A DNA stretch of 64,000 bases from Dipteris shenzhenensis (taxonomy: Eukaryota > Polypodiophyta > Polypodiopsida > Gleicheniales), in NCBI GenBank assembly GCA_047967505.1, contig CM106538.1. One strand, given 5' to 3'. Position numbers and translations under genes: made by a program. The notes under the pieces are model-generated. The model saw only the letters and a program-made list of their open reading frames with translations. It did not search any database and was not told the DNA's origin. Position 1 is the stretch's first letter, and each line of letters opens with the position of its first letter. Positions 30,784 through 43,506 of this stretch are shown here, in pieces.

Positions 30784-33700
30784 ATGGAAGGTGATTGTTC
30801 CGCCGAAAGAACTGCCCATACCAACCCGGCCAGTACCGGCCCTCATGGTGCGCCTGCAGTTCAATCCTCAGTGGAAGAAGTTGCTCTTATTGTCCCAGTC
30901 ACAGATGATTCCTCTTTGCCTGTCATGACTTTCAGGATGTGGGTTCTTGGCGTCCTATCCTGCATTCTTTTGATGTTTTTTAACACGTTCTTCGCCTACC
31001 GCACTCAGCCTCTCACAGTGTCGGCTACATTTGCTCAAATAGCTGTCCTTCCAATCGGTCGATTTATGGCAGCTGTCCTTCCCAGAACCCAATTTAGAGT
31101 GCCCTTGCTTGATTCAAGCTTTTCTCTTAATCCAGGACCATTCAACATAAAGGAGCACGTCCTCATTAGCATTTTTGCAAACGCTGGCGTGTCGTTTGGC
31201 GGTGGAGATGCATACTCCGTCGGGGCAATCAATATAATGAAAGCGTTCTACAAAAAGAATATTCACTTCATTATGGGCCTGCTGATTGTGCTGACAACGC
31301 AAGTAAAGTTTTTCTTTTTTTCTTCTTTCTTTTATTATTTTGGGGTCCTTGCCCTTGACTTAATTAGGAGTATCAAGCCAGTACGTCAGGCCCTACAATC
31401 TCATCTCGTCAGATAGTTTTATTTAAGGATTGTGTTTGTTTGTGCCTGAAAAGGTGCTTGGGTACGGATGGGCTGGCATGTTTCGAAGATACCTAGTTCA
31501 ACCAGCACATATGTGGTGGCCCTCGAACTTACTTCAAGTCTCCCTCTTCAGGTGTGGGCTTATTATCGTCTTATACCTTATGCAGTGCATGGATATTCAT
31601 TCGTAATCAGCAAAATCGGGAATTCACTTTGGCTTTGCGAATAAATCTGTTAATTCCAACGGTCGAGCCTTGAGGATGCAGTGGATAATTATTAATGAGA
31701 TGTTTTCAATTGCATGCATTTCAGGACCCTACATGAGAATGACGTCCGTACAAGAAAGGGATTGACTAGAATGCAGTTCTTTTTTATTGCCACAATGGTT
31801 AGCTTCACCTATTATACATTACCAGGCTACTTATTCAGTGTCCTTACATTTCTATCCTGGATATGCTGGATTTCGCCTCGCAATGTTAAGGCAAATCAAA
31901 TTGGTTCTGGTTTTCATGGTTTGGGTATGGGAGCAATCTCACTAGACTGGGCTGGAGTATCATCCTATCTTGGGAGCCCACTTGTTACACCATGGTGTTC
32001 GATTGCCAACATTGGCATTGGCTTTATGCTCTTCATCTACCTTGTTGTGCCGGCTGCATATTGGGGGAACTTGTATGAAGCAAAGACGTTTGCACTATAT
32101 TCAAGTCAGCTTTACACAGACCGAGGAAGCAATTACAACATCTCTCACGTGTTGACCCCGGATTTTACTTTTGATATCCAGGCCTACAAGAACTATAGCA
32201 ACGTATACTTGAGCACCCTTTTTGCCCTTTCCATAGGGTTTGGATTTGCAAGGATTGCTGCTACTCTTACTCATGTGGCTTTGTTCCATGGAAAGTACGT
32301 AATCTGACACAGATCTTCCAATCAAATATGGGAAAGTCTGCTTCTTGTTATTACCTATTGCTTGCATGCGGTTTGACATTTTATTTTGGCAGGGAAATCC
32401 TTGAGCGTAGTCGATTTGCCATGAAGGACGAGAACTCAGATGTACACTCACAACTAATGGGACAATACATGGAAGTTCCTCAGAGCTGGTTTATAATCCT
32501 TCTATTGGTCAGTCTTGCAATTTCCCTTATGGTCTCCATTGTTTGGGAGGAGGATGTTCAGCTTCCATGGTGGGGTGTGCTTTTGGCTTGTGGCATTGCA
32601 TCACTTTTCACTCTTCCCATTGGGGTAATCACAGCAACAACCAACCAGGTTTCTTTCCTCTCAAACTTTGCAGTTCTCTTTTATTCTTCATTGAAAGGCA
32701 TGAGTGATCCGGATTCTCTTCAAGTCGAAACTTTTGTCCAGTTCCATAAGTGTGATGTTTTGGACTCTCTCACTAGACAATAATTTGATGAGCTGTGGGA
32801 TCTAATTGAAACAGCACCCTGGATTCAATGTTTTGGCCGAGTTTTTGATTGGCTATCTACTTCCAGGGAGGCCCATAGCAAACACCATATTCAAGACATA
32901 TGGCAGAATAAGTATGACTCATGCTGTATCATTCCTAGCCGACCTAAAGCTTGGTCACTACATGAAGATTCCACCAAGATGCATGTATACAGCACAGGTG
33001 ATCTTCATTGTGATTGCAATTAGCATTATCTTTGCATTATAACTTTTTGTGTGGCCTCATCTCTTTCACTAATTGCACCTGCCAGTAACCTGGGCCTGCT
33101 TATACACACACATTCATGCACAAACAGGTCACAAAAGCAGGTTCACATAAGTATTCACAAAATTAATACTAGAACATAGTTCAAAAATCTTGCCGGAAAA
33201 ACATTGTTCTCCTCTATTGGAAGCTCACGTACGTGTAATCTGTCTACAGCTTGTGGGCACATTGATTGCCGGTACAGTCAACATGTGTGTTGCATGGTGG
33301 ATGCTTACTTCGATTCAATCCATTTGCGATCTGAATAAACTTCCTCCTGGGAGCCCTTGGACATGCCCCAAAGACCATGTTGCATTTGATTCCTCTGTCC
33401 TGTGGGGCCTCATAGGGCCAAGACATCTCTTTGGATCACTTGGCATTTACAAGAACCTCACCTGGTTTTTTCTGTTTGGGGCTTTCCTACCTGTTATAAT
33501 TTGGATTCTTAGCAAAGTCTTTCCAAGATCAGGTTGGATAGCTCTAATCAATATTCCAGTGCTGCTTGGAGGATTTTCAAGCACGCCTCCAGCCAGGCCT
33601 GTAAACATTGCAACATGGTTACTAGTAGGCACGTTTTTCAACTGCTACATTTTTCATTTCAGGAAAAGATGGTGGCAACGGTACAATTATGTACTTTCTG

Positions 33701-33864
33701 CAGCTCTTGATGCTGGTACCGCATTTATGGGAGTACTACTTTATTTCACACTTGGGTTGACAGAGAAAAAACTTCATTGGTGGGGCACAGAGATTGATCA
33801 TTGCCCGCTTGCTACATGCCCCACTGCCTCAGGTATTGTGGTTAAAGGATGCCCAGTGTTCTGA
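30784..33864 (+). CDS. Oligopeptide transporter (OPT family, PT clade)
   Basis: This is a proton-coupled membrane transporter of small peptides, glutathione-like or metal-chelate substrates; the substrate cannot be told from sequence. Six exons: 30784-31302, 31454-31551, 31725-32294, 32393-32648, 32815-32997 and 33250-33864. All introns are GT-AG and phases match, giving 746 residues, close to the roughly 730 of plant OPTs. Signatures are [12 protein letters not shown] (NPG motif) in exon 1, [20 protein letters not shown] in exon 2, [11 protein letters not shown] in exon 3, [10 protein letters not shown] (KIPPR motif) in exon 5, and [16 protein letters not shown] and [15 protein letters not shown] in exon 6. 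Hydrophobic segments fit 12-16 membrane helices. The start is the ATG before EGDCSAERT; the upstream TTG frame is non-AUG. I see no stop or frameshift. It is the only apparently intact gene here. Confidence 0.95.
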
Positions 33865-35870
33865 CCGGGGTTAGATAAATATCCTGGGGAAAATTCAAAA
33901 CAGGCTTAGATGGAAAGAATTCTGGAAACCACCATTTTGGGGGTAGCTCAGAGGAGAAACTTTATCTTAAAGATTTTAAATTGCACATTTCTAGACTCTT
34001 TAGGCATTATGGTGAGACTGTCTATTGGGCTGTGCATAAACTTGTTCAAATCTGACAAGATTATTGAAGATCACAGCAGAGGCCCGACCCAAAAAAGAAC
34101 AGGTTGACAACTCTATTTGCTTAAATCGAATTTGCTAAATCTAAAGAAGGTTGCTATTACTGCAATTAGTTTTGATATATGATGCTTGCCTTGCTCCTGG
34201 AGAACAAATTGTAATCGAACACGTAAATTTTTACAGTCTAGTCCTCACTGTTTGAGCAGGCCTGTTCCTTATTATATTTGACTTCAGCCTTATTTTGGAA
34301 GCTTGTCTCTAACGTTTCCTTGTCTATGCAAAGGAATGATTCAATCCAAACGGAGCTCTTCCCAACTGTTGGGGGTTGTAAGGGACACTTAGACCACATT
34401 TGTAAAGATTTAACATGGGATACATTGTTATTCACTACATCTCGGTCCTTTAATTTGCTGCATGAATTGCATTTGTTGGCCAATTGGGCCAAATCATTTG
34501 TGATAGAGGCCTATGGCAAATTTGGCAGACACTTTTTGATGTGGTCCAAGTGCTTGGCAAGGCACTTTATGACCTTTTCCATACTCATACAGTGTTGAAA
34601 TACTTCAGCTCGTGTCCTTGTCATGTTCCTAGCTCCTACCATGAGGTAGGATAGCCACATGACCAGGTTGTGTGAAGTTACGAGGAAACAGCAAAAACTA
34701 TGCATGATACTTGCTAAAATGGATGAAACACATGCTCCCATTTCATCTGACCACACGCATGCATGCTCATGCTACGGGCATAATTTTGGTTCGCAAAGGT
34801 GATTTTAAGTGAATGTATTCCACATATTCATCTCCAATATATTGTCACCATATTGTGAGCAAGTTGTATCGCCAAGTATGTCCTCTCCTCTCCTCAACAC
34901 TATCGCCCCACCTGCTGCTACATAAATGTTGCTTCAGTCTCGATTATTCACAAGTTTAGTGGTTAGTGCTCATCGCCTATTCCAAGGAGTGGCCAGGGTA
35001 GTATGCTCCATCGCTTGATAGCATGAGAATACTTCAAAATATGATGAGGCCTTCATCAAGTGTTGTTTGATATACAAAGGCTAAATGGTCCATTGAACAT
35101 GTGGTTACCTACCATCCATCATCGGTGACACGATGCATTGCCATGTAGCAGCATCTTCTACACGTTATAATGCAACCAATCCCTAGAAGGATCTCAATGG
35201 CAAGTAAAATCTGCCCATAGCCACTTGTGCAAGGGAATTTTTAGCTATCAATGATGGCATAGATGCTTCGTGAACTACACCATCCTCCTATAGTTACTTA
35301 GCACTAGATCAACAATCTAACATCTCCCATCGCAATATAAATGGGCACATGAAGAGGGATTTGGATAACATGCCAAGGAAAAGATTCACATAGCATGCCT
35401 TAAGAAACTTATTGCAATTTTCTTTCTCTAATAATGCATCTATAAATGGCATCTAGATATGTTGGTATATGTGCAATACCCACCTCTCATATGTAACCAC
35501 CAATGTTCCATAGTGCCCTTTTGTAAGGCCCCCATTATGAGGAGAAGCCATGGTGTGAGCACTAGACATTGGTAGGATCCTAGTTTTGACACTAGATGAG
35601 GTTTCATGGTGACCATTTGATGGTTAGGAGATGGTAGAAGGAACAACGTACTACTCCGGGGTTTGGGGGCGTGCCTCCAACGTTTAGATTCGATATGCCC
35701 TCCGTTGCATGCGCGCGAGCATTCACGTGTAAATTTGCTTATGTGCACGTGGTCGATGATCTATGATCAATGGTCTTTGGTCGGTGGCGAAATTCAATCA
35801 AACATGTGCCACCGTCCTCACACTTAGTCACGCAATGTGCTAAGTCAATATGTATGTGCCACCACTAGCC
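33865..35870. other. Mostly non-coding; one broken minus-strand ORF
   Basis: After the OPT stop there is no clear polyadenylation signal other than AT-rich runs. On the minus strand 34756-34511 and 34492-34238 are in one frame separated by a single stop, together about 170 codons without any recognised domain. The remainder (34800-35870) has only short frames. Confidence 0.4.
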
Positions 35871-35879
35871 CACCAGTGT

Positions 35880-36290
35880 GGTGGAATCGGTCTACTATGA
35901 AGGGCTATATAAGGAGGCCATTTCCCAAGCCTCGACATCGAATGCCAATACGCCTACCCCAAGTTCTTCTCCATCCAGAGTCTGCTGTCTAGATTGCCAT
36001 CTTGGGGGGTGCACTGCTAAGAAATCGTATGTATCACATGTTGAATGCACGTGGTACACTAAAAGTTTTGGAGGTGAACCCCACGAGATCGCCATCAAAG
36101 CTCTACTAGAAAGTGCCTCGGTGGACAACACCATCAGTTGTATCTTATTTGATCGATATGAAATTTTTATTTTGCTCTACTGTGTCTATTCTTTGGTTAT
36201 TGTACTATCATTGTTATCAATGATCTCTTCACAGCATCGTATTTCTATAAGATATTGGCATACAACGGTGTAATGCAACATGAGTTGGCC
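35880..36290 (+). other. Possible LTR-like promoter region
   Basis: GGGCTATATAAGGAGGCCAT at 35901-35920 is a strong TATA context and is followed by a long open frame of low complexity and AT-rich pyrimidine-rich sequence, as in R/U5 of plant LTRs. No partner LTR, primer-binding site or pol was found, so this is only a possibility. Confidence 0.25.
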
Positions 36291-37555
36291 CGAGACCTAG
36301 GCACATATGTCAAGGAGCATTCAAAAGTCATTTCTAGTGCATTGAGATATTTTGGTACAAGCTCTTTACTGAGACTTTACTTTAATATTATGATGTGCTT
36401 GCTCTTGCTGGTTTCACTTATATTGACCTTGAACTAGGAATATTCGTCCTCCTCTCACATCCCTTTTGGATGTGAAACAGAAGGAAGCAAGGCCTAAGAG
36501 ATTTGGTGCATTGACAAATCCACAAGCTTGAGATTGCCCACAAAGTGTGACAAGATATGTCTTGTCCATTGGATGACACCTTGCTTTTGTGCTCTGGGTG
36601 GTTCTCATTTCCCACTATCTTCTTTTGCTTATAGCTCTGTATATCTTTAGAAGAGCAATAGAAAACCAAAGCAGCTAATTTGAAATTTCAAATGCTTACA
36701 TGCCATTCAAAGTACTTGATCCACCAACTGCATCTCTCCCTTTTCCATTTGCTAAGAATGCTCTGCTAAAATAGTATAATTGAATTCAATCCCATAGTAA
36801 TCAATGAGGGAACTACAGTGAGGGATTGCTTGCATCCTCTGCGCGCTCTCTCAATAGAACGAGATACTACAGAGAAACAGAGTTTTAATGCATAAGGATC
36901 ATTTAAAGGATATGGAGCCACTCCCAAAAGGACAATATGTATGATCTTGAAACACAACAATGCTACCTGCAAATGACCCACCGTGAATTTTATGAGATTC
37001 ATTGTCACAAAATTGGTTGCTTTTCACTCTTCATTTTTCCCCCTAACTATTCTAAAGCACCTTCTTTGTGGACATGCTTCGTCTCCTTCAACTCTCCACA
37101 AGTATCAGGCACATGATAGTCCTTTTGTTTCTAGACCCGTTGTTGAATCATACAGCTACTCCCACTAGATCAACCTCAAGAAATCCATAGCCTAAAGTAC
37201 TAATTTACACTAGGCATATAGACAAAATTTAACTAGAATTTATCGCACCCTCTTTCAAAGCTAGTGGCAAGTACAATTATACCATTCAGGTTTTATCTTT
37301 GATGACAGGATAATCATAAGCTTGGCAAGCCTTTGGCAAGTCACATATGAAGTACTTTGGTCTGGTCGATTTTGTAGTAAACAACAAATAACTCTTTACT
37401 ATTAGAGGGAATTGAAATTGTAGCAATTTAGTATGCCTTGGGCTTTAGGCCATCCTCTTATTTCTTTATGTTAGCCTCTCTAACTTCCTGGACCTATTGA
37501 AAGCTTGTACCACATAAATCCTCCACACCAAGGGTTCATTTGCTTCCCTTTTTTT
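36291..37555. other. No gene recognised
   Basis: Short frames on both strands with no domain; no clear repeat structure. Confidence 0.4.
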
Positions 37556-39110
37556 TGCTTGAGTGCTTTACATGTGTTTTTTAGTGCTATGACAAGGCTT
37601 TAGTGCTGCTTTGTCACTACTTGCTTTTGTGATTGGTTTGGTAGTATTTTAGCAAAGCTCTGTATGTGGTTTGGATGTTATTTGCATGTGCTTTTGACTT
37701 GTTAGATTCTGCTAAGAATTGCTTAGTGAGACTGCTTTACCACTGCTTTCCTTTTAAATTTTGCTTTTTGACAACTTGATTTTTTTATTGTTTGTCAATG
37801 CTTTGGCACTGCTTTTGCAGAGCTTTGCATGTGCTTAGTACTGCTTTGGCAGTGCTTTATGACTGCTTGTCCTTTTCTTGACTGCTTTATGAGTGCTTTT
37901 CCACTGCTTTCCACTTGTAATGTGCTTTGCATGAAATTTACAAGTTCTATGTAACTGCTTTGAAAGTGCCTTAACATTGATTTGTGGCTGCTTGCCCAAT
38001 TGCTTTCTATTTGAAGAGTGATTTACATATGCTTTGCATCTGCTTTGGCAGAGATTTACATGTGCTTTGGTAGTGCTTTGCATGTTCTTGTTACTTCTTT
38101 GGCAGTGCTTTATGACTGCTTGTCCTTTTCTTGATTGCTTTATGAGTGCTTTTCCACTGCTTTCTACTGGTAATGTTCTTTACATGAAATTTACAAGTTC
38201 TTTGTAAGTGCTTTGTGTGACTACTTTGAAAGTGCCTTAACATTGATTTATGGTTGCTTGTCCACTGCTTTCTATTTGAAGAGTTCTTTACATGTGCTTT
38301 GGCAGAGCTTTACATGTGCTTTGCATGTGCTTGTTACTGCTTTGGCAGTGCTTTATGACTACTTGCCCTTTTCTTGACTGCTTTATGAGTGCTTTTTCAC
38401 TGCTTTCTATTGGTAATGTGCTTTGCATGAAATTTACAAGTTCTCTATAAATAACTGCTTTGAAAGTGCCTTAACATTGATTTGTGGATGCTTGTCTATT
38501 GCTTTCTATTTGAAGAGTGCTTTACATGTCCTTTGCATGTGCTTTGGTAGAGCTTTATATGTGCTTTGACAATGCTTTTCATGTGCTTTACATGTGCTTT
38601 GCATGTGCTTGTTACAGCTTTGGCAGTGCTTTATGACTGCTTGTCCTTTTTTTGACTGCTTTATGAGTGATTTTCCACTGCTTTCCACTTGTAATGTACA
38701 TTACATAATTTGTGACAACTTGTCCACTGCTTTCTATTTTTGGTAGCTTGTCCACTTCTTTCTATTTGAAGAGTGCTTTACATGTGCTTTGGCAGAGCTT
38801 TACATGTGCAAGTTGGCAGTGCTTTTTGCATGTGCTTGTTACTGCTTTGGCAGAGCTTTATGACTGCTTGTCCTTTTCTTGACTGCTTTATGAGTGCTTT
38901 AACATTGATTTGTGGCTACTTGCTCACTGCTTTCTATTCAGGGAGTGTTTTACATGTGCTTTTCAGTGCTATGACAATGCTTTAGTATTGCTTTGTCATT
39001 GCTTGCTTTTGTGATTGGTTTGGTAGTGTTTTAGCAAAGCTCTGTATGTGTTTTGGCATATTATTTGCATGTGCTTTTGACTTCTTATATTCTTAGCTTT
39101 TAAGCACAAA
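37556..39110 (+). repeat. GTGCTTTGG satellite, higher-order period about 255 bp
   Basis: The array is built from variants of a short word (GTGCTTTGGCA, GTGCTTTGCAT, GTGCTTTACAT). A larger unit marked by GACTGCTTGTCCTTTTCTTG followed by ACTGCTTTATGAGTGCTTTT recurs near 37861, 38115, 38367, 38634 and 38871, spaced about 237-267 bases. Frames such as 37977-37795 (minus) come from the repeat and are not genes. Confidence 0.9.
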
Positions 39111-39961
39111 AAGCATACCGACCAAACGTGCTACCACCCACATAGAATATTCCATTACTCACAGTCCTGAAGTCTTTGTCTCCTTTTCACTATGTTGGTG
39201 GGTTGTTGGGCATCTTCATCTTTGTCTCCTCACTTGCCCAGTTGCCTAGAGTCCCAATCCTCATGGCACATGAAAAGAAACCCCAATCTAGCCACCACAA
39301 TGGCAAATTGCTTGTGTTGTGTGCTAGCCTTTGATGAAATTATAGATCTTTCCAAGTATAGTTCAACAGCCAAGGGAACATGATGAAGTGGAAGAGAGGA
39401 TAACAAAGAAGTGAAATGCTATATAGTGGGTTTATTTTCATGTGTTGAAGATGTGGACTGTCATATGCTAGTTAATGCTACTTAGGACCTAAATTATGAT
39501 GCTAGGGACTTGCTTTTGAAGTCCTTGAAAACAATCGTCATATCAAAAGCTTTTTGCCCAAGTCATTTACATGTGCTTTGGCAGTGCTTTGCATGTGCTT
39601 GTTACTGTTTTGACATTGCTTTATGACTGCTTTTTCTTGACTGCTTTATGAGGGCTTTTCCAATGCTTTCTACTTGTAATGTGCTTTGCATGAAATGTAC
39701 AAGTTCTCTATATGTTCTTTGTGAGATTGCTTTACAAGTTCTCTGTATGTCCATGGAGTGTTTTACATATGTGCTATGATTTCTATCCATAAAGTGATTT
39801 CTATCCATGATTTCTATCCAACTATGCTCCCTTTGTTTTATGCACCATCATAGGTTGAATTCTTCCAACGATTCAAAATTTTTTTTCCAGAGATCATGAA
39901 TCAACAATGCTTGTTTGAGTGCTTGAAGCCCTATTTCATTTGAAAGATCAAGGACAAGTAC
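39111..39961. other. Non-coding with an outlying piece of the satellite
   Basis: 39560-39760 is a further, separated piece of the GTGCTTTGG satellite (TTGACTGCTTTATGAGGGCT at 39636). 39769-39830 repeats TGATTTCTATCCA three times. No gene is seen. Confidence 0.65.
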
Positions 39962-40198
39962 TGTTGAGAGACTGCGCTCAACATCATGTGATTACATGTG
40001 CATAGCATTAACACATATAGAGTGTTATAAAGGAAAGTGTTAGATGTCCTAACCCTAACCCTAATCCTAAATGGGTTTGTATATATTCTACATTTACAAC
40101 TAAATCTAGTGTACAGTTAGTCATTTGTGGTGTGCTCTCTAGGTGTGCCCTCTCTCCTCATCTCCATTCTTCTCCTCTCCCCTCTTCATATTTTATCA
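39962..40198 (+). repeat. Copia-3 5' LTR
   Basis: 237 bases from TGTTGAGAGACTG to TATTTTATCA. It contains GTGTTATAAAGGAAAGTG and CCTAACCCTAACCCTAATCC. The sequence just after it (TAGCTCCTATGATA) is not a good tRNA-Met primer site. Confidence 0.9.
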
Positions 40199-41169
40199 TA
40201 GCTCCTATGATAGTAGACTCAAAGGAAGCTCCTATTGCAACAATAGCAACTCCTGGCTCACAACAGAAGCTCCTACGACTTGCATGAGACACCCACGACT
40301 CCAAGGTTGCTAGTTTGCTCCTTTACAATAACTTGCATGAGAAACCCACGACTCCAAGGCTGCTAGCTCCAATAAGGCGTGCAAGCAGCTTCATCAACGA
40401 ACGTGTTCCAGGCAAGGTTTCTTCATGCAAATGACCCAAACGAAACTCACACTACTACCACAGCTTCAACGAGCCATCACACTCAACCACCATCTCTGCA
40501 AGTCGAGACTAGCCTCTACAATGGAACTCACCGCTCCTTCTTTGCACCACAGACCATCCATCGATGCCCGTCCCTGCCAACCTTTAATCCAAGAGCTTCT
40601 AGAGTATCATGACACGGGCTTCTAAGGCTCTCAGCCAGTATTGACACCTCCTACAAAATCCCTTTGGATGCTCAGCCGCTCTGTTAGTGACTCCTATTAA
40701 CACCACGAAGACCTGTGCCTCACCAGCAAAGCATGCTCCAACCACCTCCAACAGTATCTGACTGCATCTCTGGTTGCTAGCGATGGTAGCACCAGCCAAC
40801 TAAGCGACGACCAGCACAACAAACGGCTACCTCCATAGCCAATGCTTAGCCATCGTCGCCACAATGACCAGCCTCATCATCAACAGGGATCATCAATATG
40901 GGCTCGAAGCTTCCAACATAGCTCATCATAGCCTTTGCAGGCGACTCTAAGCACCACGATGCTCCATGATGAATAACGCTCATCGACGGCCCTCAAGCAT
41001 CTGTTGGCCACTCTCCTATGCTCACAACAAGCAAGTGACATAATATTTTTTTTAGATTTTGATGACACGTGGCACCACAGATTTATGATGTGTGGCTGGT
41101 ATCTGTCACCTTATCCTAAGGTCCTCACCACTCAACCAAGGCTGGGTCAAAAAGATGCCATGTGGTATC

Positions 41170-41395
41170 TTTTCCTTATCTGCCATGTCAGCACTCGACA
41201 TCTAACTGCCACATCAGCATTTGACCATGTCATCATCCACATCATCACCCTGGGTCCAAGCCACATCAGCATTGACTAGTCAAAGTTCCATGTCATCTAT
41301 TGACCAATCAAAGTGCCACATCATTTGTTGACCAGTCAAACTATCACCTCATCATTACCACGTGGCAATCTCCTGTCAGGCACTCTGACCCAGTG
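41170..41395 (+). repeat. TTGACC-rich degenerate repeat inside Copia-3
   Basis: A loose repeat of about 35 bases combines CCACATCA with TTGACCANTCAAAGT (near 41205, 41220, 41258, 41299, 41330 and 41355). TTGACC is the core of the W-box bound by WRKY factors; here it recurs at least four times in 130 bases. Whether it is bound is unknown. Confidence 0.6.
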
Positions 41396-43430
41396 AAGAA
41401 AGAAAAGCATACAAGTTGTATGATCCCATCAACCGAAAGGTCATTATCTCTAGAGATATAATCTTTGATGAGGAATCAGAATGAAAAACCTCAAATACAC
41501 AGGAGATAGATGCACCGATTACTCAGTCATCTATAGAAAAAGTTGATGAAGAAGAGCAAGAATTGCCAGAAGCACCCCGAGAAGTGCCATAGCAACTCAG
41601 ACAGTATACGAGGAAAGCAGACCACTAACTAGATTGACATATGCTCAAAAAGGCAAAGCAATTCAATTTGAAACCACTAACTATGCTCTTATGACTACCA
41701 TCATGGCTATAGAAGAGCCAGTGTACTTTGAAGATGCAGTAGACAAGCCAGAATGGCAAACTGCTATGAATGAAGAAATGGATGCTTTGTACAAGAATAA
41801 TACTTGGGAATTATGTGACCTTCCATCAGGAAAGGCCATAGCAAACAAATGGGTATACAAAGTGAAGTACAAACTAGATGGAAGCATTAAAAGATACAAA
41901 GTGAGAGTAGTTGCCAAAGGTTGCTTTGTAAAAGAATAATACTTGAATGAAGAAATGGATGCTTTGTACAAAAATAATACTTGGGAATTATGCGACCTTC
42001 CACCAAGAAAGAAGGCCACAGCAAACAAATGGGTATACAAAGTGAAGTACAAACCAGATGGAAGCATCAAAAGATACAAATCCAGATAGTTGTTGTTGCA
42101 AAAGGATTTCATAGCAATATGGTCAGGATTATGATGAGACTTATACTCCAATATAGCAAAGATGGATTACATACAGTTCTTGATATCACTAGCGACACTC
42201 AGCAGATGGAATGTGTACCATCTCGATGTCAAGAATGCACTTCTCAATGGTCATCTAGACGAGGAAGTCTACATGCAACAACCAGCTAGTTATGTTGAAC
42301 CAGGAAAAGGGAATCAGGTTTGCCATCTCAACAAAAGTCTCTATGGCTTAAAGTAAGCACCCAGAAGTTGGTACAATAGAATCAACAAGTATTTTGCTGA
42401 TCTGGGATACATGAAATCCAATACAGATCATACTCTCTACTACAAAGTTCAAGGGAAAGACATAACTATTGCACTTGTAAGTAGATGATCTGATTATGAC
42501 CGGAAGCAAGGATAGCTTCATAAAAAATATAAAACAAGACTTATCTGTAGAGTTCGACATGAAAGATCTTGGACTTATGCACTATTGTCTTGGAATTGAG
42601 TTCTAGAGAGATTCAGACAACACCTTTATGAGTCAGCTAAAAAATATTTCCAGTCTCCTGAAGAAGTTTCATATGGCAGATTGCAAGATTGCAGCCACTC
42701 CCATGGAACTTACTAAAGATTTAGAAAATCCTATATTCAATGACAGGTACCATAGGAATCTCATCGGATCTCTTATATATCTGACTATCACACGACCATA
42801 TATTTGTTATGAAGTAAGTTCACTGGCACAGTTTATGGCAAATCCAAAACAGTCTCACTGGAATGCAGCCAAAAGAGTCTTGAGATACATCAGAGATACA
42901 AGACAGTTTGGGATAGAATATAGAGAAAGTCATCCATGGTTGCATGGATATTATGACAGTGAATATGCTAGAGATCATGAGACCAAGAGATCCACAAGGG
43001 GATATGCATTTTTCATTGGTCAAGTTGCTATATCATGGTTGTCAAACAAACAGGCAACTGTTTCTTTGTCTTTAACTAAAGCAAAACATAGAGCACTCAC
43101 TATAGGTGCATGTGAGGGTATATGGCTCAGAAGACTATTGTCAAAAATAGATTACTTTGATGAATTAAAGCCAACAACAATATACTGTGATAATCAATCA
43201 GCTCAAGCATTGGCCAAAAATCCAATATATCACCCCAAGACAACCACATTGATGTCAGAGAGCACTTCATTAGAGAAAGAGTGTTACTTGGTGACATCAC
43301 ACTGTAGCATTGTGATAGCAAATAGCATGTAGCAGACATCTTTACCAAACCACTTGGTAAATAGATTTTTGAGAAACACCGACAAGCTCTTGGTTTGACG
43401 CAGAGGAAAGGGGTGTGATGGAATGTAGTT
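41395..43430 (+). pseudogene. Copia-3 integrase end, reverse transcriptase and RNase H
   Basis: It begins with KAYKLYDPINRKVIISRDI (integrase C-terminus), then RT: VYFEDAVDKPEWQTAMNEEM, KWVYKVKYKLDGSIKRYK, LDVKNALLNGHLDEEVYMQQ, NKSLYGLK, then a degraded catalytic segment. RNase H follows from 42628 to 43332 with KFHMADCKIAATPMEL, TITRPYICYEVSSLAQFM and YCDNQSAQALAKNP. 41768-41870 and 41947-42060 are a tandem duplication of the RT start. Stops at 41937, 42355 and 42483 and several frame changes inactivate it. Confidence 0.9.
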
Positions 43431-43506
43431 CTTAGCCTTTCTTCGATTCCCCAGAATCATCATCTTGAGGAAAGGCCTACATCATGATGTTGATCTTGAG
43501 GGAAGG

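Noticed and set aside
37795-38688. Minus-strand ORFs rich in Lys, Gln, Ser and His
   Set aside because: They are encoded by the GTGCTTTGG satellite; the repeating peptides follow the DNA repeat.
40030-40075. Interstitial telomere
   Set aside because: The CCCTAA units are part of the LTR and occur in all four copies.
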